Positions 15,655 to 24,238 of a stretch of 40,017 nucleotides of DNA are shown here, in pieces. Every line of letters begins with the position of its first letter. Position 1 is the stretch's first letter. The notes under the pieces were generated by a model that saw only the letters and a list, made by a program, of their open reading frames with translations, was not told the DNA's origin and ran no database searches. The DNA lies in assembly GCA_900550235.1 (NCBI GenBank), contig URRQ01000021.1, positions 1 through 40,017 on the forward strand, in the 5' to 3' direction. The position numbers were made by a program, and so were the translations under genes. This stretch comes from an uncultured Lachnospiraceae bacterium. GTDB taxonomy: Bacteria; Bacillota; Clostridia; Lachnospirales; Lachnospiraceae.

Positions 15655-17061
15655 ATGAAGAAAAAAATAATTTCAGTGATTTTAGCAGGAACAATGATGA
15701 TGGGAACTCTGGCAGGATGCGGAGGAAACAAAACTACAGAAACAGAAAATAAAACAGAAGGCAAAACAGAAGAAACCCAACAGACAGAGGGTACAGAAGA
15801 ATTTTCCATGGCAGACGCTTCTGAAGTAGACGGTACAGAAATCTCCTTCTGGCATTCTATGGGTGGTGTCAATGGACAGGCGATTGACACGTTAGTTAAG
15901 AAATTTAATGATGAAAATGAATATGGAATTACTGTAAAAGCTCAGTATCAGGGAGAATACGATGACTCCTTAAACAAATTAAAAAGCGCACAGATTGGAA
16001 ATATGGGAGCAGATTTAGTACAGGTATACGAAATCGGAAGTAGATTTATGATTGAGTCAGGCTGGATTACTCCGATGCAGCAGATGATTGATGCAGATAG
16101 TTATGATTTATCCCAGATTGAGCCAAATCTGGCAGCATATTATACTATTGACAATCAGTTATATTCTATGCCTTTCAACTCTTCTACACCGATTATGTAT
16201 TATAATAAGGAAATGTTTGAAAAAGCAGGCATTACAGAAATCCCAGATAGTCTGGAAGGAATTGAAGCAGTTGGTGAAAAGCTTTTAAATGAAGGCGGAG
16301 CAGGACAGGTAATTTCTTTAGGAATTTATGGATGGTTCTTTGAACAGTTTATTGGAAAACAGGGATTGGAATATGCAAATAACGGAAACGGAAGAACAGA
16401 AGCTGCTACAGCAGTTGCCTTTGATTCAAACGGTGCAGCAGCAAATATTTTAACCGCATGGAAATCTCTTTATGATAAAGGTTATGCACCAAATGTAGGA
16501 AAAGGCGGAGACGCAGGTCTTGCAGATTTTTCAGCGGGAAAATCAGCCATTACACTGGGTTCTACAGCTTCCTTAAAACAGATTTTACAGGATGTAAACG
16601 GAAAATTTGAAGTAGGTACTGCATACTTTCCTAAAGTAAAATCCACAGATGAGGGTGGAGTTTCCATTGGTGGTGCATCTTTATGGGCATTAAACAACAA
16701 TGATGCTAAAAAAACAAGAGCAACCTGGGAATTTGTAAAATTCCTGATTTCCCCAGAGTCACAGGCATACTGGAATGCACAGACAGGATACTTCCCAGTA
16801 ACAACAGCAGCACAGGAAGAACCGGTATTTAAAGAAAACGTAGAAAAATATCCACAGTTCCAGACAGCAATTGATCAGTTACATGATTCTTCACCAAAAT
16901 ATGTAGGTGCATTGTTAAGCGTATTCCCTGAAGCAAGAGCAACGGTAGAGTCTGAAATTGAAAACCTTCTCAATGGAAATGCAGATGTAAAAACGGCAGT
17001 AAAAAATATGGCAGATGCTATTAACAAATCGATTGAAGAATATAATCTTGTAAATCAGTAA
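15655..17061 (+). CDS. ugpB: UgpB-like substrate-binding lipoprotein
   Basis: A 468-residue binding protein. The signal peptide ends in the lipobox LAGC with Cys22, followed by a Thr/Glu-rich linker to about residue 60. ISFWHSMGGVNGQAIDTLVKKF matches the opening of UgpB, the sn-glycerol-3-phosphate and glycerophosphodiester binder, and MYYNKEMFEKAGI is the usual hinge motif. A glycerophosphodiester phosphodiesterase gene follows 15 bases later, supporting glycerophosphodiesters as ligand. UgpB-like proteins of gut Firmicutes may bind other solutes, so the symbol is provisional. Confidence 0.85.
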   Translation: MKKKIISVILAGTMMMGTLAGCGGNKTTETENKTEGKTEETQQTEGTEEFSMADASEVDGTEISFWHSMGGVNGQAIDTLVKKFNDENEYGITVKAQYQGEYDDSLNKLKSAQIGNMGADLVQVYEIGSRFMIESGWITPMQQMIDADSYDLSQIEPNLAAYYTIDNQLYSMPFNSSTPIMYYNKEMFEKAGITEIPDSLEGIEAVGEKLLNEGGAGQVISLGIYGWFFEQFIGKQGLEYANNGNGRTEAATAVAFDSNGAAANILTAWKSLYDKGYAPNVGKGGDAGLADFSAGKSAITLGSTASLKQILQDVNGKFEVGTAYFPKVKSTDEGGVSIGGASLWALNNNDAKKTRATWEFVKFLISPESQAYWNAQTGYFPVTTAAQEEPVFKENVEKYPQFQTAIDQLHDSSPKYVGALLSVFPEARATVESEIENLLNGNADVKTAVKNMADAINKSIEEYNLVNQ

Positions 17062-17076
17062 CAGAGGTGAATGAGC

Positions 17077-17787
17077 ATGACAGAAATATTTGCTCACAGA
17101 GGTGCCAGCGGTTATGCCCCAGAAAATACACTGGAGGCTTTCCGCCTGGCAATGGAGCAGGGAGCAGACGGCATTGAACTGGATGTACATCTGACAAAAG
17201 ACGGAGAAGTAGTGGTTATTCATGATGAAACTCTTGACAGAACCAGCGATGGACAGGGAAAAGTAAGAGATTATACATTAGAAGAACTGAAAAAATTTTC
17301 CTTTCACAATCATATAGAAAAATACAAGGGAGTTCAGATACCGACCTTAAAGGAAGTGCTGGATTTGGTAGAAAATTCTTCTATGAAGGTAAATATCGAA
17401 TTAAAAACAGGTATTTACTGGTACGAAGGAATTGAAGAAAAAACCATGGAAATTGTGAAAAACAAAAAAATGGAAGGTCGTGTTATTTATTCTTCTTTCA
17501 ACCACTATAGTATTCAGAAAATATTAGAGCAGGATATTCATGCAGAAACGGCATATTTGTTCAGTGATGTAACTCTTAATATGGAGAAATATGCAAAAGA
17601 GACAGGTGTAAAAGGGCTGCATCCGGCAGTTTACCACCTGAAAATGGCAGATTTTCTGGAAACTTACTTAAACAGTGGGTTAAAGGTGCGTGTGTGGACG
17701 GTGAATAAGAAAGAAGATATGAAAATGTTTATGGATGCAGGTGTAGATGCGGTGATTACGAATTATCCGGATTTAGCTCTTAAATAG
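17077..17787 (+). CDS. ugpQ: Glycerophosphodiester phosphodiesterase, cytoplasmic UgpQ type
   Basis: A 236-residue TIM-barrel enzyme that hydrolyses glycerophosphodiesters to glycerol-3-phosphate and an alcohol. The catalytic and metal motifs are complete: His7 in FAHRGASGYAPENT, ELDVHLTKDG, and the second catalytic His in VVIHDETLDRT. There is no signal peptide, so it acts on imported substrate. ATG 17071 would abut the ribosome site AGAGGTGA (17063-17070). ATG 17077 is better spaced and starts at the family N-terminus. It closes the Ugp-like operon. Confidence 0.92.
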   Translation: MTEIFAHRGASGYAPENTLEAFRLAMEQGADGIELDVHLTKDGEVVVIHDETLDRTSDGQGKVRDYTLEELKKFSFHNHIEKYKGVQIPTLKEVLDLVENSSMKVNIELKTGIYWYEGIEEKTMEIVKNKKMEGRVIYSSFNHYSIQKILEQDIHAETAYLFSDVTLNMEKYAKETGVKGLHPAVYHLKMADFLETYLNSGLKVRVWTVNKKEDMKMFMDAGVDAVITNYPDLALK

Positions 17788-17816
17788 TTGACGAACCCTT
17801 TAAAACTGTGCATAAT
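17788..17816 (+). promoter_or_regulatory. Promoter of the EIIC-like gene
   Basis: TTGACG (17788-17793), 17 bases, CATAAT (17811-17816). It begins immediately after the phosphodiesterase stop, so the next gene can be transcribed independently of the Ugp-like operon. Confidence 0.6.
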
Positions 17817-17868
17817 AGATGCTGACTGACAAGACACTTGAAATGACAGTTTGGAAAGGGAAAAGGAT

Positions 17869-18921
17869 ATGAAAGAGTTTTTAAAAAGAAAAAATATTAT
17901 TTTTTCTGCAAAGAGGTACGGAATTGATGCCTTAAGCGCTATGGCACAGGGATTATTTGCTTCTCTGCTGATTGGTACAATTATCAGCACACTGGGAGAA
18001 CAGCTGGGAATTGATATTCTGGTAACAGTAGGAACTTATGCAAAAGGCGCAACAGGTGCGGCAATGGCAATATCCATTGGGTATGCATTACAATGTCCTC
18101 CGCTGGTGCTGTTTTCACTGGCAGCAGTAGGAATGGCAGCCAATGAGTTGGGTGGAGCCGGCGGTCCTCTGGCACTATTGGTTGTCACAATTTTTGCAGC
18201 AGAATTTGGAAAATTAGTATCAAAAGAAACGAAAATCGATATTATTGTTACACCATTTACAGCAATTGGTGTAGGTGTGCTTTTATCCCTGTGGTGGGCA
18301 CCGGCAATCGGCTACGCTGCAAGCAGTGTGGGAAATGCAATTATGTGGGCCACAGAGCTTCAGCCGTTCTTTATGGGAATTCTGGTATCTGTAATCGTAG
18401 GAGTTGCCTTGACACTTCCAATCAGCAGCGCTGCAATCTGTGCGGCACTGTCTCTTACCGGGCTTGCCGGAGGAGCAGCAGTAGCAGGCTGTTGTGCACA
18501 AATGATTGGTTTTGCAGTAATGAGCTTTCGTGAAAACAAATGGGGCGGACTTTTTGCACAGGGAATTGGAACATCCATGCTTCAAATGGGAAATATTGTA
18601 AAAAATCCAAAAATCTGGCTGCCTCCTACTTTAGCGTCTGCCATTACGGGGCCATTGGCAACCTGCCTGTTTCATATGGAAATGAATGGAGCAGCAGTAG
18701 CTTCCGGTATGGGAACCTGTGGTTTTGTAGGGCAGATTGGTGTTTATACAGGATGGGTAAACGATATTGCAAGCGGTGCAAAAGCAGCTATTACACCTAT
18801 GGACTGGATTGGGATGGCTTTAATCTGCTTTATTCTTCCGGCAGTGTTTACATGGTTGATTGCTATTCCTTTTAGAAAATATGGATGGATTAAAGAAAAT
18901 GATTTGAAATTAGACTTATAA
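17869..18921 (+). CDS. PTS_EIIC_2-like multispanning membrane protein
   Basis: A 350-residue, very hydrophobic protein with about nine to ten membrane segments, rich in Gly and Ala. It has the signature stretches of the PTS_EIIC_2 family: AKRYGIDALSAMAQGLFAS near the N-terminus, a central TPFTAIGVGVLL, LPISSAAIC, and MNGAAVASGMGTCGFVGQIG. No EIIA or EIIB domain is fused or adjacent, so phosphotransfer-coupled transport is not demonstrated and it may be a stand-alone transporter. ATG 17869 is preferred over a TTG at 17851, because GGAAAGGG then lies eight bases upstream. It has its own promoter and terminator. Confidence 0.8.
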   Translation: MKEFLKRKNIIFSAKRYGIDALSAMAQGLFASLLIGTIISTLGEQLGIDILVTVGTYAKGATGAAMAISIGYALQCPPLVLFSLAAVGMAANELGGAGGPLALLVVTIFAAEFGKLVSKETKIDIIVTPFTAIGVGVLLSLWWAPAIGYAASSVGNAIMWATELQPFFMGILVSVIVGVALTLPISSAAICAALSLTGLAGGAAVAGCCAQMIGFAVMSFRENKWGGLFAQGIGTSMLQMGNIVKNPKIWLPPTLASAITGPLATCLFHMEMNGAAVASGMGTCGFVGQIGVYTGWVNDIASGAKAAITPMDWIGMALICFILPAVFTWLIAIPFRKYGWIKENDLKLDL

Positions 18922-18928
18922 TTATAGG

Positions 18929-18973
18929 AAAATGGTGTTATAACAAAAAATTACGTTATGGCGCCATTTTTTT
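18929..18973 (+). terminator. Terminator after the EIIC-like gene
   Basis: AAAATGG and ATAAC (18929-18944) pair, with small mismatches, with GTTAT and CCATTTT (18955-18970), continuing into a seven-base T-run. It isolates the transport block from the polysaccharide operon. Confidence 0.8.
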
Positions 18974-19046
18974 AATATTTGTAAAAAATAACTAAAAATA
19001 ATAGGAAAAGTGAATAAAATTCATGGGAGAAAAATAAGTGCTTTTG

Positions 19047-19075
19047 TTGAAATATAGAGAAAATGGTGCTATTAT
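19047..19075 (+). promoter_or_regulatory. Main promoter of the polysaccharide operon
   Basis: TTGAAA (19047-19052), 17 bases, TATTAT (19070-19075), with TGC directly before the hexamer (extended -10). It is the only strong promoter between the preceding terminator and cpsB and predicts a leader of about 210 nt. Confidence 0.65.
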
Positions 19076-19224
19076 ATTGTTGATGCATCATAAGGTATAA
19101 GTGAACAATATGGAGCATGAATGGCAAAGAAAACACAAAATATATGAGACCTTGAAATTTGTCAAATCTGATTTATGAAACTGTTGGTTTTGGAATGCAA
19201 TGAATTTTAGGGTTTAAGAAATAT

Positions 19225-19270
19225 CCCCCCTCCCTTAAAAGTTTAATAAGCAAAATTTTAAGGAGGGGGG
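19225..19270 (+). promoter_or_regulatory. Strong leader hairpin upstream of cpsB
   Basis: CCCCCCTCCcTTAAAA (19225-19240) pairs over 15 bp, with one bulged C, with TTTTAAGGAGGGGGG (19256-19270). No T-run follows, so it is not a standard terminator. The 3' arm contains AGGAGG, and the real cpsB ribosome site lies about 10 bases further on. It may act as an RNA regulatory or stability element. The rest of the leader shows no known riboswitch that I recognise. Confidence 0.7.
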
Positions 19271-19292
19271 TAGTTGTATAAAGAGGTAAGGT

Positions 19293-20015
19293 ATGAAGAG
19301 AATTGATTTCCATTGTCATGTGTTGCCGGGAGTTGATGATGGAGCAACAGAGGAAAAAGAAAGTTTACGTATGTTAAAGTTAGCGGCCAAACAAGGTGTT
19401 TATGCAGTGGTAGCAACTTCGCATTACTCCAGGCAGTTCCCAAATGAAAATCTGGAACAATTAAGGCGGCTAAGAGAAGAACTGCAAAGAAAGATTAGGA
19501 TAGAAATTAAAAAGGATTTTATTATTTACTCTGGTCAGGAAATTTTTTATACAGAGGATGTAGTAGAAAAACTGAAAGAAAAAAAAATTCTGACGTTAAA
19601 TGAAAGCGCTTATGTGCTTGTTGAATTCTTTCCATCTACACCATATTCTATGATTCTTGACGCAGTGAGAAAACTTACTATGGCACAGTACATACCAATC
19701 CTTGCTCATTTTGAGAGATATACTTTTTTAAGGGAAGGAAATCACGTAGGTGATTTAATACAAATGGGAGCACTGATGCAAATGAATTATAGACCGATTG
19801 GCGGTAAGTGGTATACGGAGACAACTAGATGGTGCAGAAAGATGTTGAAAGAGGGTAATGTACATTTCCTGGGAACAGATATGCACAATACTGGTACAAG
19901 AAAGCCGGAGATTATGGAAGCTTCACGCTGGATGGAAAAGCATTTAGACAGAGAATATATAAAAGATATTTCTTATAGAAATGCAGAAAAAATTTTGATG
20001 AATCAAATTTTATAA
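19293..20015 (+). CDS. cpsB: CpsB/YwqE-type PHP-domain tyrosine phosphatase
   Basis: A 240-residue manganese-dependent phosphatase that dephosphorylates the tyrosine kinase CpsD and so controls polymer length and export. PHP motifs are clear: His7 and His9 in DFHCHVLPGVDDGA, the GQEIFY segment, AHFERY, and the C-terminal GTDMHN. Length is close to the family's (about 245). AAGAGGTAAG precedes ATG. It is the first gene of a long same-strand operon that also contains CpsC, CpsD and an LCP protein. Confidence 0.92.
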   Translation: MKRIDFHCHVLPGVDDGATEEKESLRMLKLAAKQGVYAVVATSHYSRQFPNENLEQLRRLREELQRKIRIEIKKDFIIYSGQEIFYTEDVVEKLKEKKILTLNESAYVLVEFFPSTPYSMILDAVRKLTMAQYIPILAHFERYTFLREGNHVGDLIQMGALMQMNYRPIGGKWYTETTRWCRKMLKEGNVHFLGTDMHNTGTRKPEIMEASRWMEKHLDREYIKDISYRNAEKILMNQIL

Positions 20016-20049
20016 ATAAAATATAAAAGGTCAAAAGGTAGAGAACATC

Positions 20050-20892
20050 ATGAGAAAGAATACAAAGATACTTAATTGTTTATTATTAGGGATATGTGTA
20101 GCTCTGGCAGCGTTATTTATAGGTTTTTTAGCGTTTGATACTAAAACAGAAGCTGTAAGAAATCAAAAGCTGACTCAGGAAGCTAAGAAAACTAATGAAA
20201 AAGAAAAAGTAAAGGATGAAACCGCACAGGAAGCTAAGAAAGAACAAACCGAGGAAGAAGAGACAGCAGAGCCTCAAATGCCTACAGGGATTTCTTTTTG
20301 GGGAGATGAGTTTTTTACAAAAGAAAATGAACTACAGTATTCTTCAAGAGTAAAATTAGAAGAGAAACTAAAAGCTGAAGGATATATACTGGAGTATGCC
20401 AATAAAACATTGGCAGGAGCGGGAACCTTATCAATAATGAAAATGGCAGGGGTACCTCAGGATGATTTAGATAAGTATATTGAACAGCATAAAGTTAGTG
20501 CAGGATGGGCGACTCCAGCGGTGACAGAAACCGGAATTCGTGATTTGACTGCTGAAGAAATGGACCGTTTTGATAAAGAGTATATTCCTATTATTACAAT
20601 GGGATATTATGGTGGATGGAATAGAGACCCCAAAGAGCTGGTAGAACAGCAGCAAAAGGTGCTAGATACTTTTGGTGCGAACAAAGATAAATTTATTATT
20701 GTCGGAGTAAGACCAATGGATGGCAGTGTGAATATACCGGAATATGAAAAAGTAATGAAAGAAACATGGGGTGAGCACTATATCAGCACTATTGATGTGT
20801 GCACAGTTACAACAACTACGGCTGATGGTCAGACTCAGGTTGCAGAGGCGCTTTATGAGAAATTATTAGAACTGGGATATATTTCTAAATAG
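20050..20892 (+). CDS. Membrane-anchored SGNH-hydrolase-like protein, apparently without catalytic Ser and His
   Basis: A 280-residue protein with an N-terminal signal anchor (residues about 9-29), a charged Lys/Glu linker (about 35-78) and a globular domain. The domain opens ISFWGDEFF, where SGNH block I normally reads FWGDSLT, so position 87 is Glu instead of the nucleophile Ser. A block II-like NKTLAGAGTLSIM follows. The C-terminus TADGQTQVAEALYEKLLELGY corresponds to block V (DGxHxN...), but His is replaced, giving Asp259-Gly-Gln-Thr262. Overall order and size suit an SGNH/GDSL esterase fold facing outward. If so, it is a pseudoenzyme, perhaps a binding or scaffold protein for the polymer. 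The fold call is by eye. Confidence 0.6.
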   Translation: MRKNTKILNCLLLGICVALAALFIGFLAFDTKTEAVRNQKLTQEAKKTNEKEKVKDETAQEAKKEQTEEEETAEPQMPTGISFWGDEFFTKENELQYSSRVKLEEKLKAEGYILEYANKTLAGAGTLSIMKMAGVPQDDLDKYIEQHKVSAGWATPAVTETGIRDLTAEEMDRFDKEYIPIITMGYYGGWNRDPKELVEQQQKVLDTFGANKDKFIIVGVRPMDGSVNIPEYEKVMKETWGEHYISTIDVCTVTTTTADGQTQVAEALYEKLLELGYISK

Positions 20893-20946
20893 TCGATATG
20901 TTGTATATAATAATAAATTTCTAAAAAATTTGGAAATAAAAGGATA

Positions 20947-20976
20947 TTGAAAAATAGGTACACACCATATTATAAT
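20947..20976 (+). promoter_or_regulatory. Internal promoter upstream of cpsC
   Basis: TTGAAA (20947-20952), 18 bases, TATAAT (20971-20976), in a 124-base gap between the SGNH-like gene and cpsC. It could give separate expression of the chain-length/kinase and later genes. Confidence 0.55.
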
Positions 20977-21016
20977 TGTGTTGAAAATATTAATTAAGAA
21001 AGAAAAGGGTAAATTC

Positions 21017-21742
21017 ATGGAAAAAAAAATGGAAGAACAGAGCATTGATTTGATAGAAATATTTTATGTGTTAAAGCAGAAAATCTTGTGGATACTGGCA
21101 GCAGGTTTGCTGTTTGGATGCGGAGCAGCTGCTTATACACAATTTTGTATCGCACCTACCTATACATCAACCTCCAGTATGTTGGTGCTTTCAAAGGAGA
21201 CTACGTTGACATCTATGGCAGATTTGCAGCTGGGAACGCAATTAGCCAGTGACTATCAAGTATTGATTAAAAGTAAGCCGGTGATGGAGCAGGTAATTGA
21301 GAATTTGAATCTTAAGATTAGCCCAAATGCATTAAAGGGCATGGTATCCATTACAAATCCTGATAATACAAGAATTTTAAATGTATCTGTTACCAGTACA
21401 GATCCTAAGCAGGCAAAGATTCTTGTAGATGAGCTTGCGGTAGTGTCATCGGAATATGTAGGAGATAAAATGGAAGTTATTCCTCCTAAAATTATTGAAA
21501 AAGGAGAAATTCCTACGTATAAAGATGGTCCTAATATAAAGAAAAATGCGTTTTTAGGGCTTTTTGCAGGACTTTTTGCCAGTGCAGGTGTCTTTGCACT
21601 CTTGGCAATTATGAGTGATTTTATTAAAACAGAAGAGGATATTGCCAGATATTTAGATATTCCGGTATTAGCTACTGTACCAGATAGAAAAGATTATATT
21701 GGGAAAAATAAGAAAAGTGGAAGAAAGAAAAAGAAACATTAG
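21017..21742 (+). CDS. cpsC: CpsC/YveK-type chain-length determinant (Wzz family) and kinase activator
   Basis: A 241-residue membrane protein with the Wzz topology: helix 1 at about residues 23-41, an extracellular domain starting APTYTSTSSMLVLS, and helix 2 near residues 176-197 (LGLFAGLFASAGVFALLAIM), then a basic tail. In Gram-positive bacteria it contacts and activates the separate tyrosine kinase CpsD encoded 15 bases downstream. The frame extends to a GTG at 20978, but ATG 21017 with AAAAGGG upstream starts at the family N-terminus and keeps a short cytoplasmic N-tail. Confidence 0.9.
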   Translation: MEKKMEEQSIDLIEIFYVLKQKILWILAAGLLFGCGAAAYTQFCIAPTYTSTSSMLVLSKETTLTSMADLQLGTQLASDYQVLIKSKPVMEQVIENLNLKISPNALKGMVSITNPDNTRILNVSVTSTDPKQAKILVDELAVVSSEYVGDKMEVIPPKIIEKGEIPTYKDGPNIKKNAFLGLFAGLFASAGVFALLAIMSDFIKTEEDIARYLDIPVLATVPDRKDYIGKNKKSGRKKKKH

Positions 21743-21757
21743 GAGGATGAAAAAATC

Positions 21758-22456
21758 ATGAATACGGAATTAAAGGTAGTAATGAAAGATCCTAAGCGTT
21801 CAGACTATTTCTATGAAGAAGCACTTAAAACTCTTCGTACCAATATACAGTTTTCGAATAAAGAAGTAAAAGTAATTTTACTTACCAGCTGTTACCCAAA
21901 TGAAGGGAAAAGTGATATTGCCTTTAACTTATCAAAAGAAATGGGAAGTATAGGAAAAAAAGTATTGTTGCTGGATGCGGATATTCGAAAATCAGTATAT
22001 GTAAAAAGATATAGTGTGAAGCAGGAAGTGAAAGGTCTGTCCCAGTATTTAAGTGGACAGGTGGATAAAGAACAGATTACCTATCAGACGAATTTTGAAA
22101 ATGTAGATATTGTTTTTGCAGGTCCTATAGCGCCTAACCCTTCTGAGCTTTTAAGTTCCAAGGAATTTGATGATTTTTTAAAAGAAAAAAAAGAACAATA
22201 TGATTATATTTTTGTTGATACACCGCCGATTGGTTCTATGATTGATGCTGCTGTAGTTGCAGAGAAAAGTGACGGGGCAATTTTAATTGTGGAAAGCGAT
22301 GCAGTAAGCTATAAAGTAGCGCAAAAAGCAAAGCAGCAGTTAGAAAGAAGTAAGTGTCATATTTTAGGAGCGGTACTGAATAAAGCAGATTTGAAAAAAA
22401 GTAAATACTATTCATCATATTATGGAAAAAAATATGGCGGATATAGAGGAAGATAA
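21758..22456 (+). CDS. cpsD: CpsD/YveL-type bacterial tyrosine kinase (BY-kinase)
   Basis: A 232-residue cytoplasmic autokinase that couples polymer assembly to phosphorylation. The P-loop region reads SCYPNEGKSD, A-prime is LLLDADIRK, and Walker B is YIFVDTPPIG. The C-terminus carries a tyrosine cluster, six Tyr between residues 217 and 229 (YYSSYYGKKYGGY), the site of trans-autophosphorylation. The P-loop differs from the common PGEGKST by Asn and Asp. This probably does not abolish nucleotide binding, because GKS is intact. AGGAGGATG precedes the start. Confidence 0.92.
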   Translation: MNTELKVVMKDPKRSDYFYEEALKTLRTNIQFSNKEVKVILLTSCYPNEGKSDIAFNLSKEMGSIGKKVLLLDADIRKSVYVKRYSVKQEVKGLSQYLSGQVDKEQITYQTNFENVDIVFAGPIAPNPSELLSSKEFDDFLKEKKEQYDYIFVDTPPIGSMIDAAVVAEKSDGAILIVESDAVSYKVAQKAKQQLERSKCHILGAVLNKADLKKSKYYSSYYGKKYGGYRGR

Positions 22457-22460
22457 GGAG

Positions 22461-23459
22461 ATGATGAATAGAAAGAAAAAATATAAACTTGCAAGATTTG
22501 CAATTTTTACGGCTACACTTACAGTGGTAGGAGCAGGTGTTTATCTACTGTTGAAGAACCAACAAACAAAGACAGTAGAGATAGGAAACAGTGAGATAGA
22601 GGTAGAGCAGACAGATGTAGTTTTGTATGAAGGAAAAAAATATAAGTATAATGAACATTTAAGCAACTATCTTTTTCTAGGGATTGATAAAGAAGAAAGA
22701 CAGGAAACTCAGGTAGGAAAAGCAGATGCCGGTCAGGCAGATGCGGTTTTTCTCTTTACCAGAAACAGAAAGGAAGGAACCCTTTCTGTATTGACAATAC
22801 CAAGAGATACTATAACGGAAATTGAAGTATTTAATCAAGAAGGAAAAAGTACAGGGAAAACCCTAGACCATATAAATTTGGCTTATGGATATGGTGACGG
22901 TGGGAGAGAAAGCTGTGCTTTAATGAGAGATGCAGTATCGAACTTGCTTTATGGACTTCATATAGATGGGTATTGCTCTATTAACATGGATGCAATTCCT
23001 ATAATGATGGAACAAGTGAAAGAACTTACAGTGACAGTTCCAAATGACAGCTTGGAAGAAGTTTTTCCTCAGTGGAGTCAAGGGACAGAGGTTAAGCTTA
23101 CCAAGGATAATATAGAAGATTTTATAAGATACAGAGATACTATAAAACCACATAGTGCTTTAAAGAGAATGGAGCGCCAGCAAGCGTTTTTGGCTGCTTA
23201 TGGAGAAAGAGCAAAAGAGCTATACCAAGAAAATAGTTCTTTTATTACTAATTTATATACGGCAATAGAAGAATATATGGTAACAAACATTGGAAAAGAT
23301 AATTTCTTAAAGATTATGCAAAATATGGAAGAAAGTGGAGCCGAGATGTGGACGCTTCCAGGAGAAGGGGTTACTGCAAATGGTTTCGATGAATATCATG
23401 TAGATGATACAGAACTGTATAAGGAAATAATAGAAAAATTTTATGAAGAAGCAAAATAA
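22461..23459 (+). CDS. LytR-CpsA-Psr (LCP) family protein
   Basis: A 332-residue membrane-anchored protein with one N-terminal helix (about residues 13-30) and an extracellular LCP domain. LCP enzymes transfer undecaprenyl-linked polymers to peptidoglycan. Visible family features are LFLGIDKEE, QADAVFLFTRN, LSVLTIPRDT, and the conserved Arg/Asp segment IRYRDT before LKRMERQQAFL. The frame extends back to 22422 inside cpsD, but ATG 22461 (or 22464) just after the cpsD stop, with GAGGAAGATAAGGAG upstream, is more likely. It suggests that the polymer is covalently attached to the wall. Confidence 0.87.
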   Translation: MMNRKKKYKLARFAIFTATLTVVGAGVYLLLKNQQTKTVEIGNSEIEVEQTDVVLYEGKKYKYNEHLSNYLFLGIDKEERQETQVGKADAGQADAVFLFTRNRKEGTLSVLTIPRDTITEIEVFNQEGKSTGKTLDHINLAYGYGDGGRESCALMRDAVSNLLYGLHIDGYCSINMDAIPIMMEQVKELTVTVPNDSLEEVFPQWSQGTEVKLTKDNIEDFIRYRDTIKPHSALKRMERQQAFLAAYGERAKELYQENSSFITNLYTAIEEYMVTNIGKDNFLKIMQNMEESGAEMWTLPGEGVTANGFDEYHVDDTELYKEIIEKFYEEAK

Positions 23460-24216
23460 AAAATATTATTTAATCATAGGTTTATGTCTGATAGGGGCTG
23501 CATCTTTTGCAGGTATTGGAATATATAAATATCTGCAGGAAAAAAATGCAGGGAAGATTTACGAAGAGATCAAAGAGGAAGCAGTTGTAGAAGAGACAGT
23601 GGAACCTGAGCAGGAAGTTCAGCAGCCACAGATAGAAATTCCTATTGACTTTGAAACTTTACAGACGCAAAATCCGGATATCTATGCGTGGATTAAAATT
23701 CCGGAAACAAATGTGGATTATCCTATTGTGCAAAGTCCTGATAATAATGCATATTATCTAAACCATGATATCAACAGAGAGAAGAAAGCAGAAGGAGCTA
23801 TTTTTACAGAGAATTATAACACAAAGACTTTTGAAGATCCCAATACGGTTATCTATGGGCATGATATGAAAAATGGCTCCATGTTTCAGAGCATTCACAA
23901 ATATATGGACAGGAGCTTTTTTGACAGCAACCGAGAAGTGATTATTTATCTCCCGGATCAGATTTTGCATTATAAAATATTTGCAGCATATCTCTATGAC
24001 AACAGACATTTGCTTATGAGCTTTGACTTTTGGAATAAAGAAGAATATAAAGAATACTTAGATAATATTTTTTCTATGCGAAACATGAATGCTTTTGTAG
24101 ATACTTCCATGGAAGTGACAAATGAGGATAAAATCATTACTTTATCCACCTGCTATGCAGGAATTGCAAGCCAAAGATATCTGGTACAAGCCGTACTGGT
24201 ATCGATAGAAAAATAA
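23443..24216 (+). CDS. srtB: Class B sortase
   Basis: A 257-residue membrane-anchored transpeptidase with an N-terminal signal anchor (about residues 8-27) and a Glu-rich linker. The catalytic triad is visible: His140 in IYGHDM, Cys237 in TLSTC, and Arg245 in SQRYLVQAVL. IYAWIKIPETNVDYPIVQ is typical of class B. The start lies 17 bases inside the LCP gene, implying translational coupling. The next gene encodes a protein ending in an SPKTG sorting signal, a motif used by clostridial class B sortases, so the two form a dedicated sortase-substrate pair. Confidence 0.92.
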   Translation: MKKQNKKYYLIIGLCLIGAASFAGIGIYKYLQEKNAGKIYEEIKEEAVVEETVEPEQEVQQPQIEIPIDFETLQTQNPDIYAWIKIPETNVDYPIVQSPDNNAYYLNHDINREKKAEGAIFTENYNTKTFEDPNTVIYGHDMKNGSMFQSIHKYMDRSFFDSNREVIIYLPDQILHYKIFAAYLYDNRHLLMSFDFWNKEEYKEYLDNIFSMRNMNAFVDTSMEVTNEDKIITLSTCYAGIASQRYLVQAVLVSIEK

Positions 24217-24238
24217 AAAGAAAGGAAGTGTAGGACCA

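Noticed and set aside
18291..18875. Cys-rich alternative frames within the EIIC-like gene
   Set aside because: They are translations of the GC-richer membrane-protein codons in other frames, without start signals.
19117..19155. Possible 12-codon leader peptide (or an overlapping 8-codon one) in the polysaccharide operon leader
   Set aside because: The GGAG before it is too close to the first ATG, there is no run of regulatory codons, and no terminator/antiterminator pair follows.
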